Below, piece after piece: positions 37,108 through 46,902 of a stretch of DNA of 64,000 bases. How positions within the stretch are numbered: the stretch's first letter is position 1; each line of letters begins with the position of its first letter. This DNA comes from Kroppenstedtia eburnea (GTDB lineage Bacteria; Bacillota; Bacilli; Thermoactinomycetales; DSM-45169): contig NZ_CP048103.1 of the NCBI RefSeq assembly GCF_013282215.1, positions 1,798,001 to 1,862,000 of the forward strand. The letters run 5' to 3'. Position numbers and translations under genes: made by a program. The notes beneath the pieces were generated by a model, which saw only the letters and a list, made by a program, of their open reading frames with translations, had not been told where the DNA came from and did not search any database.

Positions 37108-38454
37108 TCAGCCAGCATTTTTCTGAACCGCAGGTGCTTCTTCGTTGCGGGTGACGGGCTCCATCTTGAAGATATTTCGGATGATGTAGTCCACTTGTTT
37201 TTCAGTGACAGGCTGTTGATTTTCAGTTGAATAAAAGAGGTCCAGGACCCGTTTTCGTTCCTGGCGATACTCACCCCGTTGCTTCACTGTATCCTCCAAT
37301 GCCTGCAAAAATGAAGGGAAGTCTTCAGTTTTCGGACCAGGGGTGACATCCCAGTAGTTGTGGTACATCTCATTGGACTTGGTCAAATACTCATCCAGAT
37401 CGTAACTGTAGAAAATCACCGGCCGGTCCAGCAACAAATAATCCGTGTAGCAACTGGAATAATCGGTCACCAGAATATCGGTGTACTTGAGGAGAAGTTG
37501 GGGATCGATGGACTCCCGACTGATATCGATGACGTGCTTCAGCGCGCGGGAAACCTCTCCGGCACTGAACATATGTCGTTTGATCACAAATTTGTAACCG
37601 GTCTTTTCACAGAAAGCGTTGATCTGGTCCAGATTCATCACCCGGTTGATGTCTTTGTCCAGTTTTCCGAAGTTTCGATGAGTGGGCATATAGGTGATAA
37701 TCTTATGTTCCCGGATCCACTCAGGGACGGTTTCATCTTCTGCTGTTTGTTGGAAGAAGACATCATTTCTCGCCTGGCCCAGCTCCAGGATGTTTTCCTT
37801 CGGAACAAGAAAGGTTTCCGGATAGTAGGAAGAAACCTTTGGGCTGGTGGAGATCATATAGCTCTCACTGGCATTCTGAGTGGTGACGACAAAGCTCTTG
37901 AGAAAACGCATGATCGGGTTGGGATCGTGAATCGCCTTGTAGGTGAATGTGTTCTTGTTTGCGCCCCAAACCTTTTTCAGACCCACACCGTGCCAAGTGT
38001 TGACGGAGACGGCCCCGCCGAGAAAATAGCGGTTAAAATCGTCATGGATCGAGTGGGAGTGGATAAAATATTTTGCGCGAAGTTGACAGCGAATTCCTTG
38101 CCACGAATGGCACAGATACGCTTCATAGCCCAAATCCCGGACCTGTTTCACCGTCTTGGGGTTTTTCAAGATCCAGACACAGCGAAGTCGCGGATCCTTT
38201 TGAATCTGAAGGAAAAGATACTTTGGATTCCCTCGAAACCCATTGCCGCTTTCTGCTCCGAAAACAACCAGGTGAGGATTTCGGGGAAAAAGGCGGGCGA
38301 TGTTATAGATGATCACTCCGATCAGGCGGCGGGTGAACAACTTGGACAGCTTGAAAAGTTTGACGAGAATCCCCCGGTATACCCCGATCAAGATGATCAA
38401 TAAAAGTACCGTATTCGCCGCCAACAGCTGTTGGGTCAGCGTCAGTTTTTCCAC
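37108..38454 (-). CDS. CDP-glycerol/CDP-ribitol glycero(ribitol)phosphotransferase (TagF/TarF/TarL-like)
   Basis: A 448-residue wall polymer synthesis enzyme. It has an N-terminal membrane-associated helix (LLLIILIGVYRGILV) and the Glyphos_transf domain (about residues 65-425). Signature segments are VNTWHGVGLKKVWG, YMPTHRNFG, DYSSCYTDYLLLDRPVIFYSYD and RHMFSAGE. It transfers polyol phosphate from a CDP-polyol to a growing teichoic-acid-like chain at the inner membrane face. The two genes upstream look like CDP-ribitol synthesis, so ribitol phosphate is the more likely donor. The start is GTG 38454 behind AGAGGG. Confidence 0.85.
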   Translation of the reverse strand: MEKLTLTQQLLAANTVLLLIILIGVYRGILVKLFKLSKLFTRRLIGVIIYNIARLFPRNPHLVVFGAESGNGFRGNPKYLFLQIQKDPRLRCVWILKNPKTVKQVRDLGYEAYLCHSWQGIRCQLRAKYFIHSHSIHDDFNRYFLGGAVSVNTWHGVGLKKVWGANKNTFTYKAIHDPNPIMRFLKSFVVTTQNASESYMISTSPKVSSYYPETFLVPKENILELGQARNDVFFQQTAEDETVPEWIREHKIITYMPTHRNFGKLDKDINRVMNLDQINAFCEKTGYKFVIKRHMFSAGEVSRALKHVIDISRESIDPQLLLKYTDILVTDYSSCYTDYLLLDRPVIFYSYDLDEYLTKSNEMYHNYWDVTPGPKTEDFPSFLQALEDTVKQRGEYRQERKRVLDLFYSTENQQPVTEKQVDYIIRNIFKMEPVTRNEEAPAVQKNAG

Positions 38455-38587
38455 GTGGTTTCCCTCTTTCCTCGGTCATTGATAAATCCCATGGCGGGAA
38501 TGAAGGGGGAACTCTTCGAACCTTCATCGATTCTTAACAGTGAGTTGTGGTTCCCGTTGATATACATCCAGTAAAATCAACCCAGAA

Positions 38588-38620
38588 AGATGGGCCGCCC
38601 CGGTAACCCGGGTGGCCCCG
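38588..38620 (-). other. GC-rich hairpin between the SDR and transferase genes
   Basis: GGGCCGCCCCGG / CCCGGGTGGCCC nearly complementary arms around TAA. No T-run in either direction; possibly a transcription attenuator inside the operon. The rest of 38455-38638 shows nothing. Confidence 0.4.
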
Positions 38621-38638
38621 TCAACATGTATTTGACCG

Positions 38639-39397
38639 TCAAGAGGTCGTGGCTGCCGCTTCCGTTTTCACAGGTGCGGTTTTCTTCGGGTTCTGAAGTT
38701 GCGGCTGCTGACGGATGACGATGTTTTGACCGTCCAGGCAGACCCCGCTTTCCGAGAGCAGATTGTTTACGACGTCAGCCACATGTTCGGGTTGCATGAT
38801 TTTGGATTGATCTTCATCAGGGGCCAAGGCTCGACGAAGGTCAGTGGCACAGCGGCCGGGGGAGACGCAGTACACTTTGATTCCGTATTCCGCCAATTCA
38901 TCTGAAAGCGTCTGAGACATGCTGATTACCGCCGCCTTGGAAGAGGCGTAGGCCAGCCATCCCGGCCTGGAGCTCATCCCCGCCGTGGAAGCTACATTAA
39001 GAATCTTTCCGCCGGTCTTTTTCATCCATTTGACCACTTCCCGGGTGATGATAAAGAGGGAATGGACATTGACCCGATAGGTGGTTTCCCAATTGTCCAA
39101 GGTGGTTTCCATCAAGGATTTGGGTTCTGCATACCCGGCGACGTTGAGCAGATAGTCGATGGAGCCAAACTCTTCTCCGGCTTTGCCGATGATTTGCTGG
39201 ATTTCTTCGGAGTGGGTAAGGTCCACATCATAAATGTCAATCCGTTTGTGGGGGTTCATCAACGCCTTGGTTCCTTCCAGTCCTTTCTTGCTCCGGGACA
39301 GCAGAATGAAGTTATCAATATCATCCCGCTTGCTCAATTGAATGGCGATTGCACGGCCGATTCCGCGGCTCGCTCCGCTGATCACGCATGTTTTCAT
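38639..39397 (-). CDS. SDR-family reductase, probable ribulose-5-phosphate reductase for CDP-ribitol
   Basis: A 252-residue short-chain dehydrogenase. The cofactor loop is SGASRGIGRAIAIQL, with NVAGYAEP, active Ser in VASTAGMSS and YASSK as catalytic Tyr/Lys. It starts two bases after the stop of the cytidylyltransferase gene. In Haemophilus Bcs1 a TarI-like cytidylyltransferase is fused to an SDR that makes ribitol 5-phosphate; the pairing here is the same in separate genes. On that basis the substrate is inferred to be D-ribulose 5-phosphate. General SDR chemistry is certain; the substrate is not. Confidence 0.75.
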   Translation of the reverse strand: MKTCVISGASRGIGRAIAIQLSKRDDIDNFILLSRSKKGLEGTKALMNPHKRIDIYDVDLTHSEEIQQIIGKAGEEFGSIDYLLNVAGYAEPKSLMETTLDNWETTYRVNVHSLFIITREVVKWMKKTGGKILNVASTAGMSSRPGWLAYASSKAAVISMSQTLSDELAEYGIKVYCVSPGRCATDLRRALAPDEDQSKIMQPEHVADVVNNLLSESGVCLDGQNIVIRQQPQLQNPKKTAPVKTEAAATTS

Positions 39398-39399
39398 CT

Positions 39400-40086
39400 T
39401 TATTCTCCCCCTAAAATGTAATCTTTGTATATGATTTCACCGATTTTTTGGTCGATGGGCCGAGTGATCTTGATGTTGTATTCGGTTCCCTGGAGAACCT
39501 GAACCCGTTCCTTTTGGTAATGGAACAGAAGACTGACATCCTCGGTGAATATCTCTCCCTCTGCTGCGGCGCGCTCGTGGGCGCTACGCAGTTTCTCTGT
39601 GCTGAACTTTTGCGGTAACTGGATGTTGATGAGACGATCCCGATCCAGATTTTTTTCGACATATTCTTTCCCTTCCAGCACAGTGAAGGGGATTTCAAAG
39701 CCGTAGGTGGCATGGTCGGCTTCGCTGTGGATCAACCTTTCGATCTCTTCCTTCAGGATAAAAGGGCGTACCGCTTCATGGATGATCACAGAGGGGGAAG
39801 TGACCTGCTTTAATGCCTTGAAGGTGGACTCCTGTCGGGTTTGCCCACCTTCAATCACTTGAATGGGTTTTGTAAACTGATTCCGCTGAATGATCTCTTC
39901 TGTCTTTTCGATGAAACCCCGAGGAGAGGGGATGATGATTTCTTGGATTTCTTCAATTTGCTCCACTCTTTCAAGGATATGGACAATCATCGGCTTTCCG
40001 CCGATTTGAAGAAATTGCTTGGGAGTGCTCACTCTCATTCGTGTGCCGATCCCACCGGACAGTAGAATCATGCTGACTCTATTCAT
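39400..40086 (-). CDS. IspD/TarI-family cytidylyltransferase (probable ribitol-5-phosphate cytidylyltransferase)
   Basis: A 228-residue nucleotidyltransferase. The CTP-binding loop is LLSGGIGTRMRVSTPKQFLQIGG, shortened here to its key Gly and Lys-Gln residues; GGQTRQESTFKAL, HEAVRPFI and EDVSLL follow. These are shared by IspD (isoprenoid pathway) and TarI (CDP-ribitol). The context of an SDR and a polyol-phosphate transferase favours TarI. GGAG before ATG 40086 fixes the start; an upstream extension lacks one. It is the first gene of the three-gene wall-polymer set. Confidence 0.8.
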   Translation of the reverse strand: MNRVSMILLSGGIGTRMRVSTPKQFLQIGGKPMIVHILERVEQIEEIQEIIIPSPRGFIEKTEEIIQRNQFTKPIQVIEGGQTRQESTFKALKQVTSPSVIIHEAVRPFILKEEIERLIHSEADHATYGFEIPFTVLEGKEYVEKNLDRDRLINIQLPQKFSTEKLRSAHERAAAEGEIFTEDVSLLFHYQKERVQVLQGTEYNIKITRPIDQKIGEIIYKDYILGGE

Positions 40087-40339
40087 TTGAACCGCTCCGT
40101 TTCCATTGAGTCTCATAATTTACGAATTCCGAAGAACGCGGGAGCTTACGGAATCCATAATCATATTTTATAGGGATGTCACGTAGGAAGCAATAAAAAG
40201 GGAATCTATTTCGGAAGAGATAGGCTAAAGGATATGCAAAAATAGAGATAAAGACGGAGAGGTTGTCAGGAGGTCGGATGTCTTCTGCCGGATGAATTTG
40301 TTCCTGAAAATGGCTTTTTCAGGGGAGAAAACCGACCTG

Positions 40340-40371
40340 TAACGTTACAAAAGAATGATTTTGTAACGTTA
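40340..40371. promoter_or_regulatory. Nested palindrome TAACGTTACAAAA, possible paired operator
   Basis: A perfect 13-bp inverted repeat with a six-base spacer (gaatga). Each arm contains the palindrome TAACGTTA. The 12-mer CTGTAACGTTAC also occurs in the promoter of the epimerase gene at 44294. Confidence 0.55.
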
Positions 40372-40423
40372 TATATTAAAGTGGACGGCGGAGGGTGAAA
40401 TCAGATCTTTTTTGGCTTCTTTT

Positions 40424-40518
<95 letters not shown>

Positions 40519-40718
40519 GTCATACCCGATTTTGAAGTCCGTATTTTTGTAACTTCCTCCATTAAATGAAATCCCGCCGGGAATGGATCGGAAAGATTGT
40601 GAAAAATGAATATTGTGTGGCAAGGTGATTTGAGGAATCGGGTTTGGCCACACAACTTGATCTCCGTTTCCCCTGCGACTGAAAATTCAAGTCGTTTGTA
40701 GTCGAGGAAAAAAGGACC

Positions 40719-40913
40719 TCTAGAAGCGTTGTGAAAAAGCCGTCATACCCATAGGGCACAAGTCTCGCCAGGGGGCTTTCGCCCCTGGTCTCGCTATGCA
40801 CGGAGGGTTGGGTTTCGCATGGAGTGATTTTGGATCGTCAGAACAACGAAAACGACATGTGAAACCCAATCCCGACCGCCTTTAAAGGCAGTAAATCACA
40901 ATGCTTCTAGATC
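40719..40913 (-). mobile_element. MITE-like structured repeat, copy 2
   Basis: 195 bases with perfect ends TCTAGAAGCRTTGTGA in inverted orientation (one ambiguous position). If TA is the duplicated target, the element is TA-GAAGC...GCTTC-TA, as for Tc1/mariner and IS630-type insertions. The interior holds the strong hairpin CCAGGGGGCTTTCGCCCCTGG-like stem near 40773-40793. There is no coding capacity. Confidence 0.85.
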
Positions 40914-41266
40914 GATTTTGCATAAAACCGATAAGACATCCAACGTTGTGGTTGGGGCCCTCCGGGGCCTTACCACTTAACTGTTTATGCCACAAGCTGT
41001 TCAGGGGGAACCTCCCATGTCCATAGTCCATAAAAAATAAAGCTTTCATGTTCATTTTATCCAGTCACTTCCTGCATACAATCAGTGAAGCGCTCTACGA
41101 TTCAGCGATGTCTCTGTTGATCCTGCATGCGACAGGTGCACCATGTATGTGCTAGAGTTTGTTGCGGAATTTTTAGTCGGTTTTTTGGCGGAAGCATCGT
41201 GGACAGTGAACCGCAAGAAAGGGAGAATATAAGCGGGTGATCCACGAATTCCCGGTATAAAATAAG

Positions 41267-41287
41267 CCGCCCTTATAAAAAGGGCGG
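41267..41287 (-). terminator. Terminator of the carbonic anhydrase gene
   Basis: CCGCCCTT-ataaa-AAGGGCGG; read leftwards it is followed by CTTATTTTAT. It lies about 105 bases after the stop codon. Confidence 0.65.
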
Positions 41288-41392
41288 TATCAATTCCAAA
41301 TATTGGGTAGATTGCGAATTCCGTAATGTGCTACCCCCACAGGAAGGAACTCCCGCCCCCGCCTTGCTGAAAGGGGCAACTCTTTTAATATT

Positions 41393-41941
41393 TCAAGTAA
41401 GCAGTTCCAGCCGGCCGGATTCCAGGTGAAACAGGATGCCGTCGACTTTGACACCCCAGCCGTGTTCCCTGTATACCGGGTGCTCTTTCAGACGCTTGAC
41501 TTGATGCAACACATTGAGTCTGGAGAGTTCATCGGGGGTCAGATCCGGCTGTGCCTCGGGATCAGGAAGGCTGTTACGGACTTCCCGGATCCACCCCTCC
41601 ATCTCCGGATCCACCTTCTCTTCCCGGGCGGCGGCGATCCCACCGCATCCGGTGTGACCTTTCACAATGATCTGCTTCACTTTCAGATTCTTTAATGCGA
41701 AATGAAGACTGGCGGTAAAAGCGGGATCCGTCTCCAATGCTTGGTTGGCAATATTTCGATGAACAAACATGTTTCCCGGAGGCATTCCGGTAATGATCGA
41801 AGGACTTACCCGGGAATCGCAACAAGCCAGCAGGAAGATTTCCGGATTCTGACCCTGCCTCAGGCGACTGAAGTAATCGGGATCTTCCTGGAGCATTCGG
41901 TTGACAAACTCTTCATTTCCGCGGATCAATTTCTCTGTCAT
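41393..41941 (-). CDS. Beta-class carbonic anhydrase
   Basis: Interconverts CO2 and bicarbonate using zinc. Ligands are visible: Cys and Asp in LLACCDSRVSPS and His/Cys in VKGHTGCGGIAAA. The 182-residue length fits a small bacterial beta-CA. GGGAGGAG lies before ATG 41941, while the upstream in-frame codons lack a site. Single-gene unit. Confidence 0.93.
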   Translation of the reverse strand: MTEKLIRGNEEFVNRMLQEDPDYFSRLRQGQNPEIFLLACCDSRVSPSIITGMPPGNMFVHRNIANQALETDPAFTASLHFALKNLKVKQIIVKGHTGCGGIAAAREEKVDPEMEGWIREVRNSLPDPEAQPDLTPDELSRLNVLHQVKRLKEHPVYREHGWGVKVDGILFHLESGRLELLT

Positions 41942-42044
41942 GGTCAGACTCCTCCCCATTGCGGCTCGGTATTTATTATTCAATTTCAACCTTCATTCGT
42001 CAATATCCAAATGAACCGGGTCACCGACCTTTTTTAGATCCCCT

Positions 42045-42683
42045 TTACGAAACTTCCGCTACATTCAACGGATACAGATTGCCTTTGAACGCAAATGAGG
42101 CACGCCCCGTTTCTTCGGATACGACGATGATCAGAGCGTCTGTCCGTTCCGACAGGCCCAGGGCTGCCCGATGGCGGGTCCCCAGTTTCCGCTCTTCCGT
42201 TTGCCGGTTGGAAAGAGGAAGTACATTGGATGCTGAGACAATCGTGCTCCCCTCGATCACGACCGCACCATCATGAAGCGGGCTTCCCGGATAGAAGATG
42301 GATTCCAACAACGAACCGCTGAGCTCGGCTCCCACCGGGACCCCCGGTTGAATCCAAAGCTCGAGCGGAGTTTCCCGCCGGACCACCATCAGGGCTCCAT
42401 GTTGCTTTCGGGACAGATTTTGCACACTGTTGCTCAAATCCAGGTATTTATTGGTGTAAGGGGCAAGATAGCATTCCAGATAAAAAGATGCTGCCAAGGA
42501 CTCGATCTGTGCAAAGGTCTCCCGCATGTTTGTGATCTCCCGAAGCAGACAGTACTCCTCCTCCTCATGATCCAAAGCATCCACGATGCGATGGATTTCC
42601 TCAGAAAGTTCCATAAGATTTGCTTTCACTGCGGATTTCATGGGAGAGAAATCGCACTGGGGTTGCAGCAGGTCCTCATTCAT
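42045..42683 (-). CDS. cdaS: Diadenylate cyclase, CdaS type (c-di-AMP synthesis in sporulation)
   Basis: A 212-residue protein with an N-terminal helical domain (about residues 15-75) and a C-terminal DAC domain. Catalytic motifs are LHDGAVVI and GTRHRAALG. This small two-part form is that of B. subtilis CdaS (YojJ), which makes c-di-AMP during spore formation and whose helices hold the enzyme in an inactive hexamer. CdaA would have three membrane helices and DisA a long DNA-binding C-terminus, and neither is present. AAAGGATGAACCCGG precedes the ATG. Confidence 0.9.
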   Translation of the reverse strand: MNEDLLQPQCDFSPMKSAVKANLMELSEEIHRIVDALDHEEEEYCLLREITNMRETFAQIESLAASFYLECYLAPYTNKYLDLSNSVQNLSRKQHGALMVVRRETPLELWIQPGVPVGAELSGSLLESIFYPGSPLHDGAVVIEGSTIVSASNVLPLSNRQTEERKLGTRHRAALGLSERTDALIIVVSEETGRASFAFKGNLYPLNVAEVS

Positions 42684-42874
42684 CCGGGTTCATCCTTTCG
42701 CTGGAATTTCATTGTATAGCTTGCCCACTTCTCTCCCTCCATTCCCGCTCGTATATAAAAAATAGATCCGGGTGCCAGCTGCTCCCTCCATCCCACGGCG
42801 AAATGATTTTAAGCCGATATCAGCCGCATATGATATGGTTGGGATGACGACCAAGTCAAGGAGTGAATGGGAAG

Positions 42875-43336
42875 ATGGATCGTAACCACTGGATGCAGAC
42901 CGCCATTGAATTGGCCTACGAAAACACCAGACGTGAAAAAGGCAGACCCTTCGGGGCGATTATCGTGAAAGACGGGAAAATCGTGGGCAAAGGTGTCAAT
43001 CAGATTCTTGCCACTCATGATCCAACCATGCATGCAGAGTTGGAAGCGATTCGCGAGGCGAGTCGGACTCTTGCAACATCCGACCTTTCAGACTGTGAGC
43101 TCTATGCGAGCGGCAAGCCCTGTCCCATGTGCTTGGCTGCCATCTACTGGGCAAACATCCAGCGGGTATACTATGCTTATACTGAAGAAGAGGCGGCGGA
43201 AGCGGGGTTGAGTGCCCAATATGTCTATGATCAGCTGGCACTTCCGGAGGAGAAACGGGAGATCCAGCTGACACCCATGGAGAAAGACACTTCCGTTAAA
43301 AATCCTTACGCGCTTTGGAAAGAGATCAACAGATAA
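42875..43336 (+). CDS. guaD: Guanine deaminase (CDA-fold)
   Basis: A 153-residue zinc deaminase of the cytidine-deaminase fold. The catalytic HAE is in PTMHAELEAIREA and the zinc Cys pair in CPMC. The C-terminal half resembles Bacillus GuaD (YANxxRVYYAYT, VKNPYALWKEI), so guanine to xanthine is the probable reaction. It could also be an uncharacterised nucleoside deaminase. AAGGAG lies upstream of ATG 42875; a GTG at 42863 is too near it. Confidence 0.85.
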   Translation: MDRNHWMQTAIELAYENTRREKGRPFGAIIVKDGKIVGKGVNQILATHDPTMHAELEAIREASRTLATSDLSDCELYASGKPCPMCLAAIYWANIQRVYYAYTEEEAAEAGLSAQYVYDQLALPEEKREIQLTPMEKDTSVKNPYALWKEINR

Positions 43337-43344
43337 GACCTTAT

Positions 43345-43375
43345 AAAAAAAGAGCCTGCGATGGGCTCTTTTTTT
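43345..43375. terminator. Bidirectional terminator
   Basis: AAAAAAAGAGCC-tgcgat-GGGCTCTTTTTTT between convergent genes. Confidence 0.9.
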
Positions 43376-44294
43376 ATACATGCATGAAGTGGGTGCGGAG
43401 CTCCTCCATCCCCTCCCGAAGAGAGATTCGGGGCTTCCAACCGAGGACTTGCTTCGCCCGGGTGTTGTCCAGACAACAGCGTTTTAAATCCCCGGCACGC
43501 GGTCCCTTTCGGATCAGGGGCAGATCATGTCCCAAAACTTCCTTCATCAACTGATAAACCTCCGCAATATGGATTTCCGTCCCTGAGGAAATGTAAAGGA
43601 TTTCATTTTCACCATGCTCCAAAGCCAGCCGGTTGGCCACGGCAACATCGCGAACGTGGACATAGTCCCGGGTGGTCCCCTCCGGCTGATCCGGATCAGC
43701 CATTAAGACCGAAGGCCGATGGGCCAGATAGTTATTGAAAAAAATCGGAATCACACCGCATTCCCCGTCAGCAACCTGGCGGGTTCCATACACATTGGCA
43801 TAGCGGAGCGCAACAAACTTCAATCCATAGTGGAGGAAATAAAAGCGGAGATACTTTTCCCCGGTATATTTGGATATCGCATAAGGTGAGAGGAGTTGCG
43901 GTTCGTGGTCCTCCCGGGCAGGAATCCGGTCGCCGGCCAGGGCCCCCGTGGATGCATATATGACTTTTTTTACTCCATATTTAACAGATTCCTCCAGTAT
44001 ACTGAGCAAGCCCAGGATATTGATATTTGCATCATAGCGGGGATTCTGCACCGAATCAGGCACAGACTTTTGCGCCGCATGGTGGTTAATTACATCCGGC
44101 CGCTCCTTCTCCACCACGCGTTCAAACTCCTCCGACAGTATGTCCGTTTCATAAAAGACAGCCTGATCATTGAGATTCTCCCGTTGTCCCGAACCCAGAT
44201 GATCCACCACGACCACTTCGTGACCGTCTCTGATATATGTATCCACGAGATGAGAACCGATAAAGCCCGCCCCGCCGGTGACCAATATTTTCAA
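43374..44294 (-). CDS. NAD-dependent sugar-nucleotide epimerase/dehydratase (GalE-like)
   Basis: A 306-residue extended SDR. The NAD loop is VTGGAGFIGSHLVDTY, the catalytic Ser/Thr region YASTGALAGD, and the catalytic Tyr-Lys SPYAISKYTGEKYL. It probably acts on a UDP-sugar for wall or capsule polysaccharide. The start is TTG 44294 behind AAGGAGGAG. A GTAACGTTAC palindrome in its promoter is shared with the region upstream of the CDP-ribitol genes. Confidence 0.88.
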   Translation of the reverse strand: MKILVTGGAGFIGSHLVDTYIRDGHEVVVVDHLGSGQRENLNDQAVFYETDILSEEFERVVEKERPDVINHHAAQKSVPDSVQNPRYDANINILGLLSILEESVKYGVKKVIYASTGALAGDRIPAREDHEPQLLSPYAISKYTGEKYLRFYFLHYGLKFVALRYANVYGTRQVADGECGVIPIFFNNYLAHRPSVLMADPDQPEGTTRDYVHVRDVAVANRLALEHGENEILYISSGTEIHIAEVYQLMKEVLGHDLPLIRKGPRAGDLKRCCLDNTRAKQVLGWKPRISLREGMEELRTHFMHV

Positions 44295-44339
44295 TGAGAT
44301 CTCCTCCTTCGCCTTGGTTGTTACGTTAGTATTACGATA

Positions 44340-44366
44340 GAATTACAGTAACGTTACAGTCAATCA
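44340..44366 (-). promoter_or_regulatory. Epimerase promoter with GTAACGTTAC palindrome
   Basis: On the minus strand a TTGACT -35 box is followed directly by the palindrome (44348-44357), so a bound protein would cover the spacer and repress. The -10 (TATCGT) is weak. Confidence 0.5.
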
Positions 44367-44538
44367 TTCAACCACTGATCACGGATGCTGGGCGCATACA
44401 AGGGACAACCGGTGTTTGCACCCATGTCCCTCTTTGTTTTCCACAGACGCTTTGGGCGAATCATATAGTGCTTCCCCCATTGTTTGCGCATAAGTTAAAC
44501 AGAACGAATACTCGTGGTCAAAAAAGGTGGGATCACTG

Positions 44539-45591
44539 ATGATCGGTATCATCCTTTCCGCAAGATACCTCCGTAACAAAGAGAGGGCAACCAACAATGA
44601 ACACGTTTTGTTTTACATGAAACTAGCCCGCAAAAATCGGGTGGACCTCTGCTTCTACTCCCCCGCAAACGTATCGGCACGGACTCAATCGGTTACAGGC
44701 TATGTTTATTCCCACCAAGACGACTCTTTGACCCGCATTACGGTACCCATCCCCCGGATCAATCTGTATAAAATCAACTCCAGTTTACGCAACAGAAGCT
44801 CCAACCGGCAAATCATACAGGTCAAAGAGAAAAGAGATGTCATTTTTTATAACCTCTGCACAAAGAAAGAACGAAGTAAATACCTGGATTACAACTATCT
44901 GAAGACCTTTAACTCTATTCGTCCTCTTTTGCCAGCAACAGAGACACTACAATATGACACCCTGGTGAATATGTTAAAAAAATATAACACCGTCTTCATC
45001 AAACCCAAACGAGGAGGGCAAGGGAACCGAATCCGCATCATCCGCCAAAAAGGGGATCATTATACCATTACGTATATTAATAAGAAGATTAAGCGGGAGA
45101 AGTCGATCGCCAAGAAAAAGCTGAGCGATCACTTTACACAAGAGTTTACTCATCCATCCAGATTTATCGTTCAGCAAGGTATTTCCCTGAAAAAATATCG
45201 GGGCAACAAATTTGACTTCCGTGTTTCCCCGCAAAAAAACAAAGATGATAAATGGCAAATAACGGGGATGATTGCCAGAGTGGCTTCAGCGGGGTGGGAT
45301 GTGACCAATATCGACCAAGGAGGGAGAGTCGTAGGTAGGGTAAAAAAATTGATCCCTCCGCAAACGAGAAAAGAAATTTACCGCAAGGCGATTTTGGTCG
45401 CCCGGGCACTTGAACAGCGGTTTCCTTATCTCAACGATCTGGGCTTGGATTTTGCAGTGGACAAAGAAGGGAAGGTGTGGTTTTTGGAGGCCAATTTCCG
45501 ACCCAACCGTAAAAAAGCCGCCGTCAAACGTAACCGGATCCCCTTTGAACATGTGTGCGCAGTATATAAAAGTGAGCGGCGGCAAAGGTGA
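44539..45591 (+). CDS. YheC/YheD-family ATP-grasp protein, spore coat-associated
   Basis: A 350-residue protein with an ATP-grasp fold in its C-terminal two thirds: [22 protein letters not shown] and [23 protein letters not shown] (metal and ATP ligands). In Bacillus, YheC and YheD are spore-coat-associated, and the ligase reaction is unknown. AAGGTGG lies before ATG 44539. The gene is richer in A and basic residues than its neighbours. It ends 26 bases before metY. Confidence 0.85.
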   Translation: MIGIILSARYLRNKERATNNEHVLFYMKLARKNRVDLCFYSPANVSARTQSVTGYVYSHQDDSLTRITVPIPRINLYKINSSLRNRSSNRQIIQVKEKRDVIFYNLCTKKERSKYLDYNYLKTFNSIRPLLPATETLQYDTLVNMLKKYNTVFIKPKRGGQGNRIRIIRQKGDHYTITYINKKIKREKSIAKKKLSDHFTQEFTHPSRFIVQQGISLKKYRGNKFDFRVSPQKNKDDKWQITGMIARVASAGWDVTNIDQGGRVVGRVKKLIPPQTRKEIYRKAILVARALEQRFPYLNDLGLDFAVDKEGKVWFLEANFRPNRKKAAVKRNRIPFEHVCAVYKSERRQR

Positions 45592-45617
45592 GAAAAGAAG
45601 CGGGAGGAGAAAATGTT

Positions 45618-46902
45618 ATGAGTGGGCTTGGATTTGAAACGATGGCGATCCACGCCGGAACGCGCCCGGATCCGACTACAGGCTCCAGCACGGTTCCAAT
45701 CTATCAAACGGCGGCTTATCACTTTAAGGATTCCGAACATGCCGCCAAGCTGTTTGCCTTGGAGGAGGATGGCAATATATATACCCGGATTATGAACCCC
45801 ACCCAGGAAGCTTTTGAAGAGAGGATGGCCCGACTGGAAGGAGGAGTGGCTGCTTTGGCGCTCTCTTCCGGACAGGCGGCAACAGCTTATTCCATCCTGA
45901 CCCTGGCCCGATCAGGTGATGAGGTTGTGGCTTCTCCCTCTTTATATGGAGGCACATACACACTCTTCTCCCGGACATTGCCCCGGTTGGGGATCAAGGT
46001 TCGCTGGGCCCGTACCGACCATGTGCCTTCTTTCCGGGAGGCGATCAGCGACAGGACGAAAGCGGTCTTTACGGAATTGATCGGCAACCCGCATATGGAC
46101 ATACCCGATATTGAAGCGATTGCCGCTGTGGCCCACAAAAAAGGTGTCCCCCTGATCGTGGACAGTACCTTTACCACGCCATCCCTTTGCAAACCGATTG
46201 CACATGGGGCGGACATTGTTGTTCATTCGGCGACCAAGTTTATCGGAGGTCATGGAACATCCATCGGCGGAGTGATCGTCGACTCCGGCAACTTTGATTG
46301 GAGTAATTAATGGCCGCTATCCGGAATTTACTGCCCCCAATCCCGCCCGTGACGGCCAGTCGTATATCCAGCTCTTTGGATCAAAAGCCTATATCATCAA
46401 AGCCAGAGTGGAAATGTTGAGCAATCTGGGGGCTGCAATCTCCCCTTTTAATGCCTTCCTGTTTATTCAAGGTTTGGAAATCCTCTCCCTGCGGATGGAG
46501 CGTCACAGTGAAAATGCCCTTCAAGTGGCCCGGTTTTTAAATGTCCACCCCCAAGTGGAGTGGGTCAACTATCCCGGTTTGCGGTCGAATCCATATTACG
46601 GTATGGCTCAAAAATATCTGCCCCATGGACAGGGAGCCATCTTAACCTTTGGTGTCAAAGGGGGCAAACCGGCCGGCCACAGGGTGATCAATCAGGTGAA
46701 GCTCTTCACCCACGCTGCCAACGTGGGCGATGTGAAATCCCTGATCATCCATCCGGCGACGACCACCCATGAGAAATTATCGACAGAAGAACAGATCAAG
46801 GCCGGTGTAGCCCCGGAAATGCTACGCCTGTCCGTGGGGTTGGAAACCGTGGACGATATTATGGACGACCTGGACCAGGCGCTGCAAAAAGCCAAGCTTT
46901 AA
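45618..46902 (+). pseudogene. metY: O-acetylhomoserine sulfhydrylase (MetY), disrupted by a 4-bp duplication
   Basis: A PLP enzyme of methionine synthesis. The N-terminal part ([18 protein letters not shown] to GNFDWSN) contains the PLP lysine in [12 protein letters not shown]. It stops at TAA near 46308. The second part resumes at once in another frame with NGRYPEFTAPNP and runs to 46902, with the usual AEMLRLSVGLETVDDI-type end. The junction reads GTAATTAATGG; removing one TAAT restores a single 427-codon frame. The start is ATG 45618 behind GGGAGGAG. A real mutation or an assembly error are both possible. Confidence 0.9.
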
